A stretch of DNA of 35,888 nt from Hyphomicrobiales bacterium (lineage in GTDB: Bacteria > Pseudomonadota > Alphaproteobacteria > JAPOUT01): NCBI GenBank assembly GCA_026708505.1, contig JAPOUU010000099.1:1-35888 (forward strand), read 5' to 3'. The translations under genes were made by a program, and so were the position numbers. Under the pieces are notes generated by a model. The model was not told the origin of the DNA. It saw nothing but the letters and a program-made list of their open reading frames with translations, and searched no databases. This document shows, in pieces, positions 26,901 through 35,829 of this stretch; positions within the stretch are counted from its first letter, which is position 1, and the number at the start of each line of letters is the position of its first letter.

Positions 26901-27863
26901 ATGCGATTGTTGCGACGTTTTTCCCGAATACCCGGCGATCTTGAGGGCGGGGCGTTTGCCATCGGCAATTTTGACGGCGTGCATCGGGGGCATCAAGCCG
27001 TCCTTGAAGCGGCACGGCAATCGAACAAGTCGCCGCTGGGCGTTTTGCTGTTTGCGCCGCATCCGCGCAGATACTTCCAGCCCGACAAGCCGCTCCCGTG
27101 CCTGACCGACTTGCGTGCAAAACTCTGTCTGCTTGAGAGGCTCGGAGTTGATGTTGCGGTCGTTGCGCCGTTTGACGCGCAGATGGCGTCACGCTCCGCG
27201 GAACGTTTCGTGCGCGAGGTTCTTTTCGAACAGCTCCGCGCGCGCCATATCGCCGTAGGCTACGATTTCGCCTTCGGCAGCAAGCGGCAGGGCAACGCGC
27301 AAACCCTTCAACAACTCGCCGGGCAGAACGGCATTGCCGTTGATGTCGTCAAACCGGTGTCTGCAAATGCGAAGCCGTGCTCTTCAACGCGCATCCGCGA
27401 GGCGCTTCACCTCGGCGACCTTGCCGATGCCGCCGACATGCTCGGATACCAATGGGGCATGGGCGGGCAGGTTGTTCACGGCGACGGCCGCGGACGCAAG
27501 CTCGGGTTCCCGACCGCGAACATTCCGCTTGAGGACTCGGCTCTCGGCGAAGCGTTTGCTTTGCCGTTCGGCATTTACGCGGCGTGGGTTTTCATCGAGA
27601 CGACGGCTTCGAGCAAGGCCTATCCTGCGGCTCTCAACATTGGCTGGCGCCCGATGTTTGAGACGCGCCGGCCCCTCCTTGAGGCGCATTTGCTTGATTT
27701 CGACGGCGACCTCTACGGCCAAAGGCTTTGGGTTTTCCCGATGGCGTTTCTGCGCGGCGAGGAGAAGTTTGACAACCTGGACGCCCTCCGTCGGCAGATG
27801 AGCCTGGACTGCCTGGACGCGCGCAAACGGCTCGAGGAGACCGGCGGACCGCCCCGCTTGTGA
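26901..27863 (+). CDS. ribF: Bifunctional riboflavin kinase / FAD synthetase
   Basis: RibF phosphorylates riboflavin to FMN and adenylates FMN to FAD. The 320-residue protein has the FAD synthetase domain first (about 1-185; AIGNFDGVHRGHQAVL, FAPHPRRYFQPD, VGYDFAFGSKRQGN, CSSTRIREAL) and the flavokinase domain after it (about 190-310; VVHGDGRGRKLGFPTANI, LNIGWRPMFE, LLDFDGDLYGQ). The frame is open from 26808, but the ATG at 26901 gives the usual N-terminus. It supplies cofactor to the flavoproteins in this window (Lpd, the glutamate-synthase-like protein). Confidence 0.96.
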   Translation: MRLLRRFSRIPGDLEGGAFAIGNFDGVHRGHQAVLEAARQSNKSPLGVLLFAPHPRRYFQPDKPLPCLTDLRAKLCLLERLGVDVAVVAPFDAQMASRSAERFVREVLFEQLRARHIAVGYDFAFGSKRQGNAQTLQQLAGQNGIAVDVVKPVSANAKPCSSTRIREALHLGDLADAADMLGYQWGMGGQVVHGDGRGRKLGFPTANIPLEDSALGEAFALPFGIYAAWVFIETTASSKAYPAALNIGWRPMFETRRPLLEAHLLDFDGDLYGQRLWVFPMAFLRGEEKFDNLDALRRQMSLDCLDARKRLEETGGPPRL

Positions 27864-27934
27864 GCATCGAACTTTAAACTCTTCGGTTATCTGTGCTACA
27901 AACTACTTTCGAGTCTTTCATTTAAGGAAACACC

Positions 27935-30877
27935 ATGGCATCAGATACGGCATCAGACGAGCCCCGCGACTATCGAGACACGTTGCTGCTCCCCCGCACC
28001 GATTTCTCCATGAAGGCAAATCTGCCGCGACTCGAGCCCGAACTGCTCGAGTTTTGGAAAGGGATCGGCTTCCAGGAGCGCCTGCAAGCACAAGCGTCCG
28101 GACGCGAGAAGTTCATCCTTCACGACGGGCCTCCGTACGCAAACGGACATCTCCACATCGGCAGCGCTTTCAACAAGATCCTCAAAGACGCGGTTGTTCG
28201 CTCGCGCTACATGCTCGATCTCGACTGCCACTATGTTCCCGGATGGGACTGCCACGGACTTCCGATCGAATGGCAGGTGGAAAAACAATATCGAGACTCC
28301 GGCCGCAACAAGGACGACGTTCCGGTTCTTGATTTTCGCGCCGAGTGCAGGGCGTTCGCGCAGCATTGGATGTCGATACAGATGGAGGAGTTCAAACGTC
28401 TCGGGGTCGAAGGAAACTGGAAGCATCCGTATGTGACAATGGCGTATGAATCGGAGGCGGCGATTTCCGCGGAGTTTCACGACATCGCCATGCGCGGGCT
28501 GGTTTACCGGGGCTCGAAGCCCGTGATGTGGTCGGTGGTCGAGAAGACCGCGCTTGCCGAAGCCGAAGTCGAATATCAAGAGTACACTTCCAACAGCGTC
28601 TGGGTGAAGTTTCCGGTGGTGCGTGCCGACGACGACATCCTGAACGGCGCGCATTTGGTTATCTGGACGACAACGCCCTGGACCATTCCCGCCAACCGCG
28701 CCATTGCCTGTGCGGCCGACCTTGATTATGGAATCTACGAGTATGGCGGCGGACGCATTGTGGTTGCGAAGACGTGCATCGAGGCGGCGATGGCGGCGGC
28801 GGACGTTGCCGACTACAAGGAAGTCGGAAGCGTGTCGGGGAAGGTGTTTGCAAGCGGATGCATGTGCGCGCATCCGCTTCGCGACGCCGGGCTGGGCGGC
28901 TACGGCTTCGATGTGCCGTTGCTGCACGGCGATTATGTCACAGACAAGGAAGGCACGGGTTTCGTGCATACGGCCCCCGGTCACGGGCGCGAGGATTTCG
29001 AAGCCTGGATGGAGTACTGCAAAGCCAAGGGCGTTGCTCCCGATATTTCCGAAATGGTTGACGCCGACGGCATCTACACCGAAGCGGCGGCGGGGTTTGC
29101 GGGCAAGCGCATTCTCACCTCCGAGGGCGAGCGCGGCGACGCCGAAGGCGCCGTCGTTGATGCACTGGACGCCGCGGGAATGCTGCTGGCGCGTGCGCCG
29201 CTGCGGCATCAATATCCGCACTCGTGGCGTTCGAAGACGCCGGTGTTGTTTCGAAACACGCCGCAATGGTTTATCGCCCTCGACCAATCCGCCGCAAACA
29301 TGAAAGAAGGCGGTTCTTTGCGGCAACGCGCATTGGACTCGGTTGATGCGACACGCTTTTATCCCGACTCCGAGCAAAACCGTTTGCGCGACATGGTCTC
29401 TCACCGCCCCGACTGGGTCATCTCGAGACAACGCGCCTGGGGCGTGCCGCTCACCATTTTCCGCAACCGTAAAAACGGAGTCATTCTCCCCGGACTCGAG
29501 GCGGTTGAGCATTACGGGGAAGATGTCTGCAAGCAGGTGCGCGAACGCATCAAGACCGCTTTCGAAGTCGAAGGCTCGGATGCGTGGTTTGCACCCGGTG
29601 CCCGCGAGCGTTTCCTGGACGGGCTGGACGGCATAGATCCGCAAGAGTGGGAACAAGTCAACGACATCCTCGATGTGTGGTTTGAGTCCGGCGCAACGCA
29701 TGCGTTTGTTCTCGAGCAACGCGAGGAACTTGTTTGGCCCGCCGCGCTTTATCTCGAAGGCACCGACCAGCATCGCGGATGGTTCCAATCCTCGCTGCTT
29801 GAGTCGTGCGCGACTCGCGGACGCGCTCCTTACGACGCGGTGCTCACGCACGGCTTTGTCGTGGATGGAGACGGCCGCAAAATGTCGAAGTCGCTGGGCA
29901 ACACCATTGCGCCGCAGGAAGTCGTCGAGCAGCACGGCGCGGACATATTGCGTCTGTGGGCGCTCGGCTCCGACTATACCGAAGAGCTTCGCATCTCGAA
30001 CGAAATTCTGAAATCGAGCATCGACTCCTACCGAAAGCTTCGAAACGGATTCCGGTTCATGCTGGGAAACCTGCACGGTTTCGATGAAAGCGAGCGCATC
30101 GACGTTAAGGAAATGCCCGAACTCGAGCGGTGGCTTCTGCATCGTCTTTGGGAGATGGACAAATCGCTGCGGGAAAACTACAAGGAGTTTGCGTTTCAAA
30201 AAGCCTATCGGGACATTTTCCACTTTATGACATTGGACCTGTCGGCGTTTTACTTCGATGTGCGCAAGGACTCGCTTTATTGCGATGCCGTTGACGATCC
30301 GCGCCGCCGATCCTGCCGAACGCTTTTGGATGAATTATTTCGGCGGTTGAATTGCTGGCTGGCGCCTTTGCTGTGCTTCACCATGGAGGAAGCGCATCGT
30401 GCGCGCTACGGCGATGCCGCCGCTGATGCTTCCGTGCATTTGCAAACTTTTCCGGAGACTCCCTCTTCGTGGCGCGAGGACGAGCTCGGGGAAAAATGGC
30501 GCCGGCTTCGCCGGCTTCGCCGCGTCGCCACGGGCGCGCTGGAAGTCGAGCGTCGGGAAAAGCGAATCGGATCGTCCTTGGAGGCCGCGCCGTGCCTTTT
30601 CCTCGAGCACGATGAAGACATCAAAGCGCTTGAAGGCATTGATCTCGCCGAGTTGTTGATAACCTCTTCGGCGCGATGGGAGAAGGCGGCCGCTCCCGCC
30701 GAAGCCTTCTGCCTGCCCGAGGTGTCCGGCGTCGGCGTTGTTGTCGGGACGGCGACGGGCAACAAATGCCGTCGTTGTTGGAAGATTCTGCCCGAAGTCG
30801 GAACCGACCCGGACTATCCCGACCTTTCCGGGCGTGACGCCGATGTCGTCCGCAAGCTCGATGCTGCAACGTCCTGA
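27935..30877 (+). CDS. ileS: Isoleucyl-tRNA synthetase
   Basis: IleS charges tRNA-Ile. The 980-residue protein has the ATP-binding HIGH motif as GPPYANGHLHIGSA (about residue 70), the CP1 editing domain with the TTTPWTIPANRA motif, WFESGATHAF, and KMSKS at 649-653. The start follows AAGGAAA. The C-terminal zinc region keeps the first pair C945/C948 (NKCRRCW) but the second pair, normally C-x2-C, is S965 and D968 (DLSGRD). The family ends with two such pairs that hold zinc. The coding sequence overlaps lspA by 17 bases. Confidence 0.97.
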   Translation: MASDTASDEPRDYRDTLLLPRTDFSMKANLPRLEPELLEFWKGIGFQERLQAQASGREKFILHDGPPYANGHLHIGSAFNKILKDAVVRSRYMLDLDCHYVPGWDCHGLPIEWQVEKQYRDSGRNKDDVPVLDFRAECRAFAQHWMSIQMEEFKRLGVEGNWKHPYVTMAYESEAAISAEFHDIAMRGLVYRGSKPVMWSVVEKTALAEAEVEYQEYTSNSVWVKFPVVRADDDILNGAHLVIWTTTPWTIPANRAIACAADLDYGIYEYGGGRIVVAKTCIEAAMAAADVADYKEVGSVSGKVFASGCMCAHPLRDAGLGGYGFDVPLLHGDYVTDKEGTGFVHTAPGHGREDFEAWMEYCKAKGVAPDISEMVDADGIYTEAAAGFAGKRILTSEGERGDAEGAVVDALDAAGMLLARAPLRHQYPHSWRSKTPVLFRNTPQWFIALDQSAANMKEGGSLRQRALDSVDATRFYPDSEQNRLRDMVSHRPDWVISRQRAWGVPLTIFRNRKNGVILPGLEAVEHYGEDVCKQVRERIKTAFEVEGSDAWFAPGARERFLDGLDGIDPQEWEQVNDILDVWFESGATHAFVLEQREELVWPAALYLEGTDQHRGWFQSSLLESCATRGRAPYDAVLTHGFVVDGDGRKMSKSLGNTIAPQEVVEQHGADILRLWALGSDYTEELRISNEILKSSIDSYRKLRNGFRFMLGNLHGFDESERIDVKEMPELERWLLHRLWEMDKSLRENYKEFAFQKAYRDIFHFMTLDLSAFYFDVRKDSLYCDAVDDPRRRSCRTLLDELFRRLNCWLAPLLCFTMEEAHRARYGDAAADASVHLQTFPETPSSWREDELGEKWRRLRRLRRVATGALEVERREKRIGSSLEAAPCLFLEHDEDIKALEGIDLAELLITSSARWEKAAAPAEAFCLPEVSGVGVVVGTATGNKCRRCWKILPEVGTDPDYPDLSGRDADVVRKLDAATS

Positions 30878-31367
30878 ATGGCTGCGCCTGTGGGGACGGG
30901 GCTCCGCGCTTGGCGCGGCGGTCGCGGTTGCGGCGTTTTTGGCCGACCTCCTCTCCAAAAACTACCTGATTGACCTTCTTTACGGGCGTTTTCCCCCGAA
31001 AATCGCCGTTACTCCCTTTTTCGATATCGTCCTGTCTTGGAATAGGGGAATCAGTTATGGTATACTCTCGTCCAACCAGTGGTTCGCACAGCCCGCTCTG
31101 ATTGGCATCGGCGCAATTATTGTTGTGGTCCTGCTTGTCTGGCTCGCGCATGCGCGAAGCGCCATTGTTTCGATTGCACTCGGGATGGTGATAGGGGGCG
31201 CGGCCGGGAACCTCTGGGACAGGATTCGCTTTGGGGCGGTTGCGGATTTTTTCAGTTTCCATGCGTGGGGATTTTACTGGTATATTTTCAACGTAGCGGA
31301 TGTCTGGATTGTTGTCGGCGGTGCGGTGCTTATCTGGCAGACTGCCGGGTTGAAACATAGGAGATGA
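30861..31367 (+). CDS. lspA: Lipoprotein signal peptidase (signal peptidase II)
   Basis: LspA cuts signal peptides from lipid-modified prolipoproteins in the inner membrane. The 168-residue protein has four membrane helices, the conserved ADLLSK (D29, K33), WNRGISYG (family N-x-G motif) and the catalytic aspartates D129 (GAVADFF) and D147 (FNVADVW). The ATG at 30861 overlaps the ileS end; another ATG at 30843 would add six residues. The ileS-lspA order is widespread. The DUF3035 lipoprotein just downstream is a likely client. Confidence 0.95.
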   Translation: MLQRPEWLRLWGRGSALGAAVAVAAFLADLLSKNYLIDLLYGRFPPKIAVTPFFDIVLSWNRGISYGILSSNQWFAQPALIGIGAIIVVVLLVWLAHARSAIVSIALGMVIGGAAGNLWDRIRFGAVADFFSFHAWGFYWYIFNVADVWIVVGGAVLIWQTAGLKHRR

Positions 31368-31371
31368 TGGA

Positions 31372-31875
31372 GTGAGAAAATATTTTTGTATTTCGATTGC
31401 CTTGGCGATGATGGCTTTGTCCGGCTGTGAGAATGTCAAGAATGTCTTGTCGTTTCCGCGAGGCGGTCCGGACGAGTTTGCCGTGACAACGAACCAGCCG
31501 CTGGCAATACCGCCGGATTACAATCTTCGGCCGCCGGATGCGAATGCAAATGCAACCACGACCAACGCCGCCGGCGCCGCCGAGACGCTCTTCCAGGGCG
31601 CGGCGGGCACGAACACGAACACGAACAACGCCGAGAGCGGCAGTCTTACCGCCGGCGAGGAAGCGATCCTGCGGCATCTCGAGGAACTTGCAAAACAGCG
31701 CGCCCAGCCGCAGGCGCCGGGCGTGTCGGCGAGCGGTGCGATTTCTTCCGGAGATCCGGTTGTGGACGCGTTGGAAGAGGCAAAGCGAATCGAGTCCGGC
31801 GAGTCCGGAGGCACTCCGGTAATCGAGGGTACAAAGACCGAGAGTATCTTCGGAAACTTTTGGGATTTTTTCTAA
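31372..31875 (+). CDS. DUF3035-like lipoprotein
   Basis: This 167-residue protein starts with GTG behind AGGAG. A signal peptide ends in the lipobox LSGC, so the mature protein starts at C19 and is lipid-anchored. The segment RGGPDEFAVTTNQPLAIPPDY with the following NLRPPD is the core of DUF3035, an alphaproteobacterial family of unknown function. The middle is Ala/Asn/Thr-rich and probably disordered. The end (SIFGNFWDFF) is aromatic and may contact a partner or membrane. It is 4 bases after lspA and 1 base before the first M16 protease. Confidence 0.85.
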   Translation: MRKYFCISIALAMMALSGCENVKNVLSFPRGGPDEFAVTTNQPLAIPPDYNLRPPDANANATTTNAAGAAETLFQGAAGTNTNTNNAESGSLTAGEEAILRHLEELAKQRAQPQAPGVSASGAISSGDPVVDALEEAKRIESGESGGTPVIEGTKTESIFGNFWDFF

Positions 31876-31876
31876 G

Positions 31877-33214
31877 TTGCGTGCTAAATTTTTCTTCTTA
31901 TCGATGTTGGCGCTGATGCTTGAGGCGGTTATTCCTGCGCAGGCCGAACAGGTTGTCAAAACCTTCACTCTCGATAACGGCATGGAGGTGATTGCCATAC
32001 CGGACCACCGCGCGCCGGTTGTCACGCACATGGTGTGGTATCGCGTCGGTTCCGCCGAAGAGCCTGCGGGCAAATCCGGCATTGCGCATTTTCTCGAGCA
32101 TCTGATGTTCAAGGGAACGGAGAAGGTCCCCGGCGGCGATTTCGCGGAGACTGTTGCGCGCAACGGCGGGAAGAGCAACGCGTTCACTTCCTATGATTAC
32201 ACCGCCTACTTTCAGCGTGTCGCCAGGAGACATCTGCCGTTGATGATGGAGATGGAGGCCGACCGCATGAAGAATTTAAGTCTTTCCTCCGAGGATGTCA
32301 CCATCGAGCGCGGGGTTGTTTTGGAAGAGCGAAGCACCCGCGTTGACAGCCAGCCGCTTTCGCTTCTCGGCGAGAAGATGTCGGTCGCGCTTTACGGCGA
32401 GCATCCGTATGGCCGCCCCATTATCGGCTGGCGGGATGAAATTGAAGATCTCGATCGCGCCGACGCGCTGGAATTTTATCGGCGCTTTTATGCTCCGAAC
32501 AATGCGGCCCTCGTTGTTGCCGGCGACGTCGAACCCGACGAGTTGCTCGAATTGGCGAAAATCCACTACGGCGGCATTGAGTCGGACAAGCAGGCGGTGC
32601 GCGACAAACGTCCCGAAATTGCCGAAATCGGCGAGCCGGTGCGTGTCACCTATGAAGACAAACGGGCGCGGCAGCCGATATTTCAACGCATCTATCTGGC
32701 GCAGAGTTACCACACCGCCGGACTCGAACGTGCCACCAGCATCGATATGCTTGTCGAAATTCTCGGCGTCGGAACCACCTCGCGGCTCTACCGCTCCCTT
32801 GTGGTCGAGCAGAAACTTGCCGTTTCCGCGGGGGCTTGGGCGGTGACCGACTCTCTCGACAGGGGGCGTATCGGCCTCTATGCGATTCCGAACGAGGGCG
32901 TCACGCCCGAGACGCTCGAAGCCGCCATTGACGCGGTTATCGCCGAGTTTGTCGAGAAGGGGGTTGAGGACGAGGAGATGGAACGTGTTCGACGTAGCTA
33001 TCTGGCCGATTTGATTTACGGTTGGGATGATCAGCAGCAGCAAGCTTATGTTTTTGGCGCGTCTTGGAGCTCGGGAATTTTGCCGCGCGATGTTTTACGC
33101 TGGCCCGGAGTTGTGCGTACGGTAACCGGTGCGCAGGTGGCTTCGAGCGCCCGGGAATATTTGCGCGCCGAGAATTCCGTTACAGGATGGTTGTTGCCGG
33201 CTTCGAAGCCATGA
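31877..33214 (+). CDS. M16 family zinc metalloprotease (catalytic subunit)
   Basis: This 445-residue protein has a signal peptide (RAKFFFLSMLALMLEAVIPAQA), so it acts in the periplasm. The inverted zinc motif H71-x2-E74-H75 (IAHFLEHLMFKGT) is intact, with the third ligand expected at E150/E151 (VVLEERSTR). The M16 family includes the pitrilysin-like and mitochondrial processing peptidases. A TTG start at 31877 gives a proper basic n-region; an ATG at 31904 is the alternative. No Shine-Dalgarno sequence is seen, and coupling to the DUF3035 gene 1 base upstream is likely. It overlaps the second M16 gene by four bases. Confidence 0.93.
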   Translation: MRAKFFFLSMLALMLEAVIPAQAEQVVKTFTLDNGMEVIAIPDHRAPVVTHMVWYRVGSAEEPAGKSGIAHFLEHLMFKGTEKVPGGDFAETVARNGGKSNAFTSYDYTAYFQRVARRHLPLMMEMEADRMKNLSLSSEDVTIERGVVLEERSTRVDSQPLSLLGEKMSVALYGEHPYGRPIIGWRDEIEDLDRADALEFYRRFYAPNNAALVVAGDVEPDELLELAKIHYGGIESDKQAVRDKRPEIAEIGEPVRVTYEDKRARQPIFQRIYLAQSYHTAGLERATSIDMLVEILGVGTTSRLYRSLVVEQKLAVSAGAWAVTDSLDRGRIGLYAIPNEGVTPETLEAAIDAVIAEFVEKGVEDEEMERVRRSYLADLIYGWDDQQQQAYVFGASWSSGILPRDVLRWPGVVRTVTGAQVASSAREYLRAENSVTGWLLPASKP

Positions 33215-34548
33215 GACGGATCGTGATGTCTCGCATTGTGATGTTTTTGGCGGCGTGGATGGTAGGGATGTCGTTGCAGGTGTATCGAGGAGAAGCTATG
33301 GAAATCCAGCGCATTACAACGCCGGGCGGCATTGAGGCCTGGCTGGTTGAGGAACACTCGCTTCCGATCGTGTTTGTTGAGATGTACTGGCGCGCGGGTT
33401 CGAGCAGTGAAGCAAGCAGCCTCGAAGGTCTTGCCTACATGCTCTCGGGCATGCTGGACGAGGGTGCCGGAGATCTCGATAGCGAGGCGTTCCAAAAGCG
33501 GATTGCAGATTTGAATATCGGCTTTGCGTTCAATGCATCGAAGGATTTCTTCAGCGTTCACGTTAGAACCCTGGAAGAGAACCTTGATGAGACGATGGAG
33601 TTGCTGAGACTTGCCCTTACGCAGCCGCATTTTGACGAGGAAGCCCTTGAGCGTGTGCGTGCGCAAATCCTTGCATCCTTGAAACAGAATCTCCAAGATC
33701 CCGAAACTATCGCTGCGAGAACGTGGTTTTCGACCGCTTTCGCCGGGCACCCCTACGCACGCTCGACACGCGGAACACCCGAGACCGTCCAAGCGATTCA
33801 AGCGGATGATTTGCGCGACTGGATGTCCCGCGCCCTCGCGCGCGACAACATCACCGTCACCGCCGTCGGCGACGTCACTCCGGAAAGGCTCTCCCGGCTG
33901 CTCGAGAAAACCCTTTCCGGTCTTCCCGAGAACGCGAACGTTGCGATTCCCGAAGCAACGAGCTTTCAAGCGCCCGGACGCGTCGAGGTTATCGACTATC
34001 CCAATCCGCAAAGCGTGATTCAATTTGGCCACAGCGGACTTCACCGCGACGACCCCGACTTCATCGCCGCCTATGTGATGAATCATGTGCTTGGCGGGAG
34101 TGTTTTGATCTCGCGACTCGGAGAGGAAGTTCGCGAAAAACGCGGTCTTGCCTATTCGGTTTACAGCTACCTCCAGCCTCTCGAGCAGGCCGACTTGTTC
34201 TCCGGATATCTTGCGACCGGCAACGCCAGCGCCGGCAAGGCTCTTGATCAAGTCCGCCTTGAAATCGCCCGCATGCAAAAGGAAGGCGTCAGCCAGGAGG
34301 AGCTCGACAATGCAAAAACCTATCTCATCGGTTCGTATCCGCTGCGCTTTGACAGCAGCGAGAAGATTGTCTCGCAGCTTTCGTATATACAGCGCGAGGG
34401 ACTTGGCATTGATTACGTGGATAAGCGCAACGCATTGATCGAGTCGATCACCCGTGACGACATTCTCAGAGTGGCGCAGCGGCTTCTTGATCCCGAAGAG
34501 CTGCTGGTTGTAGTGGTTGGCGAGCCGGAGCTTTCAAGTGCGCCTTAG
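33211..34548 (+). CDS. M16 family protease-like protein (non-catalytic partner)
   Basis: This 445-residue protein has an N-terminal hydrophobic segment (SRIVMFLAAWMVGMSLQV) likely to be a signal sequence. At the place of the zinc motif it reads GLAYMLSGML, so His, Glu and His are Tyr76, Ser79 and Gly80 and it cannot bind zinc there. The C-terminal half keeps the M16 R-x-x-x-x-x-Y element (REKRGLAYSVYSYL) that helps hold substrate in partner subunits. Such active/inactive M16 pairs form heterodimers. The ATG overlaps the stop of the active subunit; a longer frame from 33064 is rejected. Confidence 0.92.
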   Translation: MRRIVMSRIVMFLAAWMVGMSLQVYRGEAMEIQRITTPGGIEAWLVEEHSLPIVFVEMYWRAGSSSEASSLEGLAYMLSGMLDEGAGDLDSEAFQKRIADLNIGFAFNASKDFFSVHVRTLEENLDETMELLRLALTQPHFDEEALERVRAQILASLKQNLQDPETIAARTWFSTAFAGHPYARSTRGTPETVQAIQADDLRDWMSRALARDNITVTAVGDVTPERLSRLLEKTLSGLPENANVAIPEATSFQAPGRVEVIDYPNPQSVIQFGHSGLHRDDPDFIAAYVMNHVLGGSVLISRLGEEVREKRGLAYSVYSYLQPLEQADLFSGYLATGNASAGKALDQVRLEIARMQKEGVSQEELDNAKTYLIGSYPLRFDSSEKIVSQLSYIQREGLGIDYVDKRNALIESITRDDILRVAQRLLDPEELLVVVVGEPELSSAP

Positions 34549-34550
34549 TC

Positions 34551-35825
34551 ATGTCTCCGTTTGAGTATCATGATGACACAGCATTTCATCCGTTAAAAGA
34601 AGAGACTCTCGACCGTTTGGCGGGGGAGGCCCGTAAGGCGGCGGGCGAATTGCTGGAGACGGAGGAGCCGGGCGAGCGGGCCATCCTGCGCACTCCCGGG
34701 ATCGTTGAGGACGTTGCCCCTTTGCGGTCGATGATGGAGGCGTTGCTGTCGGGCGCGTCGGACTTGGTTTTTCTAGGGGTGGGAGGCTCGAGTCTCGGTG
34801 CGCAGGCGCTCGCACAGACGGACGGATGGGGGACGCGCGCCTATCTCTTGAATCGTCCCGGATTGCGGTTGCATTTTCTCGATAATCTCGATGCGCGCAC
34901 CGGCAACGAGTTATTCAACGGACTTGATGCCGAAGGGGCGCGTTTTTTTGTTGTTTCCAAATCCGGCAATACTCTCGAAACCTTGGCGCAAAGTCTTGTT
35001 GCGGTCGAGTCGTTGCGCTCGCGGGGCGTGGACGGGCTGCACAAGCGTTTCGCTTTTCTCACGGAGCCCGGCGATAATTCCCTGCGCCGTTTGGCGGAGC
35101 ATCTCGATGCGCCCGTGTTCGACCATGATCCCTTGCTGGGGGGAAGATTCTCCGTGCTCGGGGCTCTCGGGGCGGCGACGTTGCTGGCGATGGGCAAGGA
35201 GGTCGCTCCCATGCGCGAAGGCGCCGCGTGGGTGCTTGAGGCGACACGCTCGGACATGAAGGACGGGATGCCGCTGTCATCGCCGTTGCGCGGCGCGCTT
35301 GCGGCGGCGGGGCTTTCCCGCGCCGGTTATGACAACGCCGTGCTGCTTGCCTATGGCGATCGTTTCGAAGCCGCAAGCAAGTGGCACCAGCAATTGTGGA
35401 TGGAGTCGCTCGGCAAGCAGGGACATGGCGCCAATCTCAATTATGCGCTCGCGCCGGTCGCGCAGCATGCACAATTGCAGGCGTGGCTGGATGCCGGGGC
35501 AGGCAACTGGTTTACGCTGTTATGCCCGCCTCCGGAGGCGTCGGAACCCATACAATCAAAGATTGTAAAGGATTTGCAAGGACATTCTTTAAGTTGTATC
35601 ATCGGGGCGCAATGGCGTGCGACCGCCGAAGTTCTCGTTGAGAAAGGCGCGCCGCTTCGGCGGTTTCGGCTCAATGCCATTGATGCGTATGGCCTGGGAG
35701 GTTTGTTCATGCACTTCATGATCGAGACTCTTGTCAGCGCTCGAATGCTTGGCATTGATGCGCTTGGGCAACCCGCCGTTGAACAAGTCAAACGCAACAC
35801 CATTGAGAGGCTTGGACGAGGATGA
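34551..35825 (+). CDS. pgi: Glucose-6-phosphate isomerase
   Basis: Pgi interconverts glucose 6-phosphate and fructose 6-phosphate. The 424-residue protein has GVGGSSLGAQ, SKSGNTLET, GGRFSVLGALG, KWHQQLWMESLGKQG (catalytic Glu) and a C-terminal helix pattern (GGLFMHFMIETLVSARMLG). It is shorter than the 549-residue E. coli enzyme but close to the roughly 450-residue type, so it is not truncated. It starts 2 bases after the M16 pair and its end is 4 bases before mutL. Confidence 0.93.
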   Translation: MSPFEYHDDTAFHPLKEETLDRLAGEARKAAGELLETEEPGERAILRTPGIVEDVAPLRSMMEALLSGASDLVFLGVGGSSLGAQALAQTDGWGTRAYLLNRPGLRLHFLDNLDARTGNELFNGLDAEGARFFVVSKSGNTLETLAQSLVAVESLRSRGVDGLHKRFAFLTEPGDNSLRRLAEHLDAPVFDHDPLLGGRFSVLGALGAATLLAMGKEVAPMREGAAWVLEATRSDMKDGMPLSSPLRGALAAAGLSRAGYDNAVLLAYGDRFEAASKWHQQLWMESLGKQGHGANLNYALAPVAQHAQLQAWLDAGAGNWFTLLCPPPEASEPIQSKIVKDLQGHSLSCIIGAQWRATAEVLVEKGAPLRRFRLNAIDAYGLGGLFMHFMIETLVSARMLGIDALGQPAVEQVKRNTIERLGRG

Positions 35826-35829
35826 CATT

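Noticed and set aside
27953-30223. A 756-residue open frame on the minus strand inside ileS
   Set aside because: It lies fully within ileS, whose motifs are unmistakable. The antisense frame stays open because of GC-rich codon bias, and the protein matches no family I recognise.
34551-35825. Pgi as a truncated gene because it is over 100 residues shorter than the E. coli enzyme
   Set aside because: All key motifs are present in order and the short form of the enzyme is well known in other bacteria.
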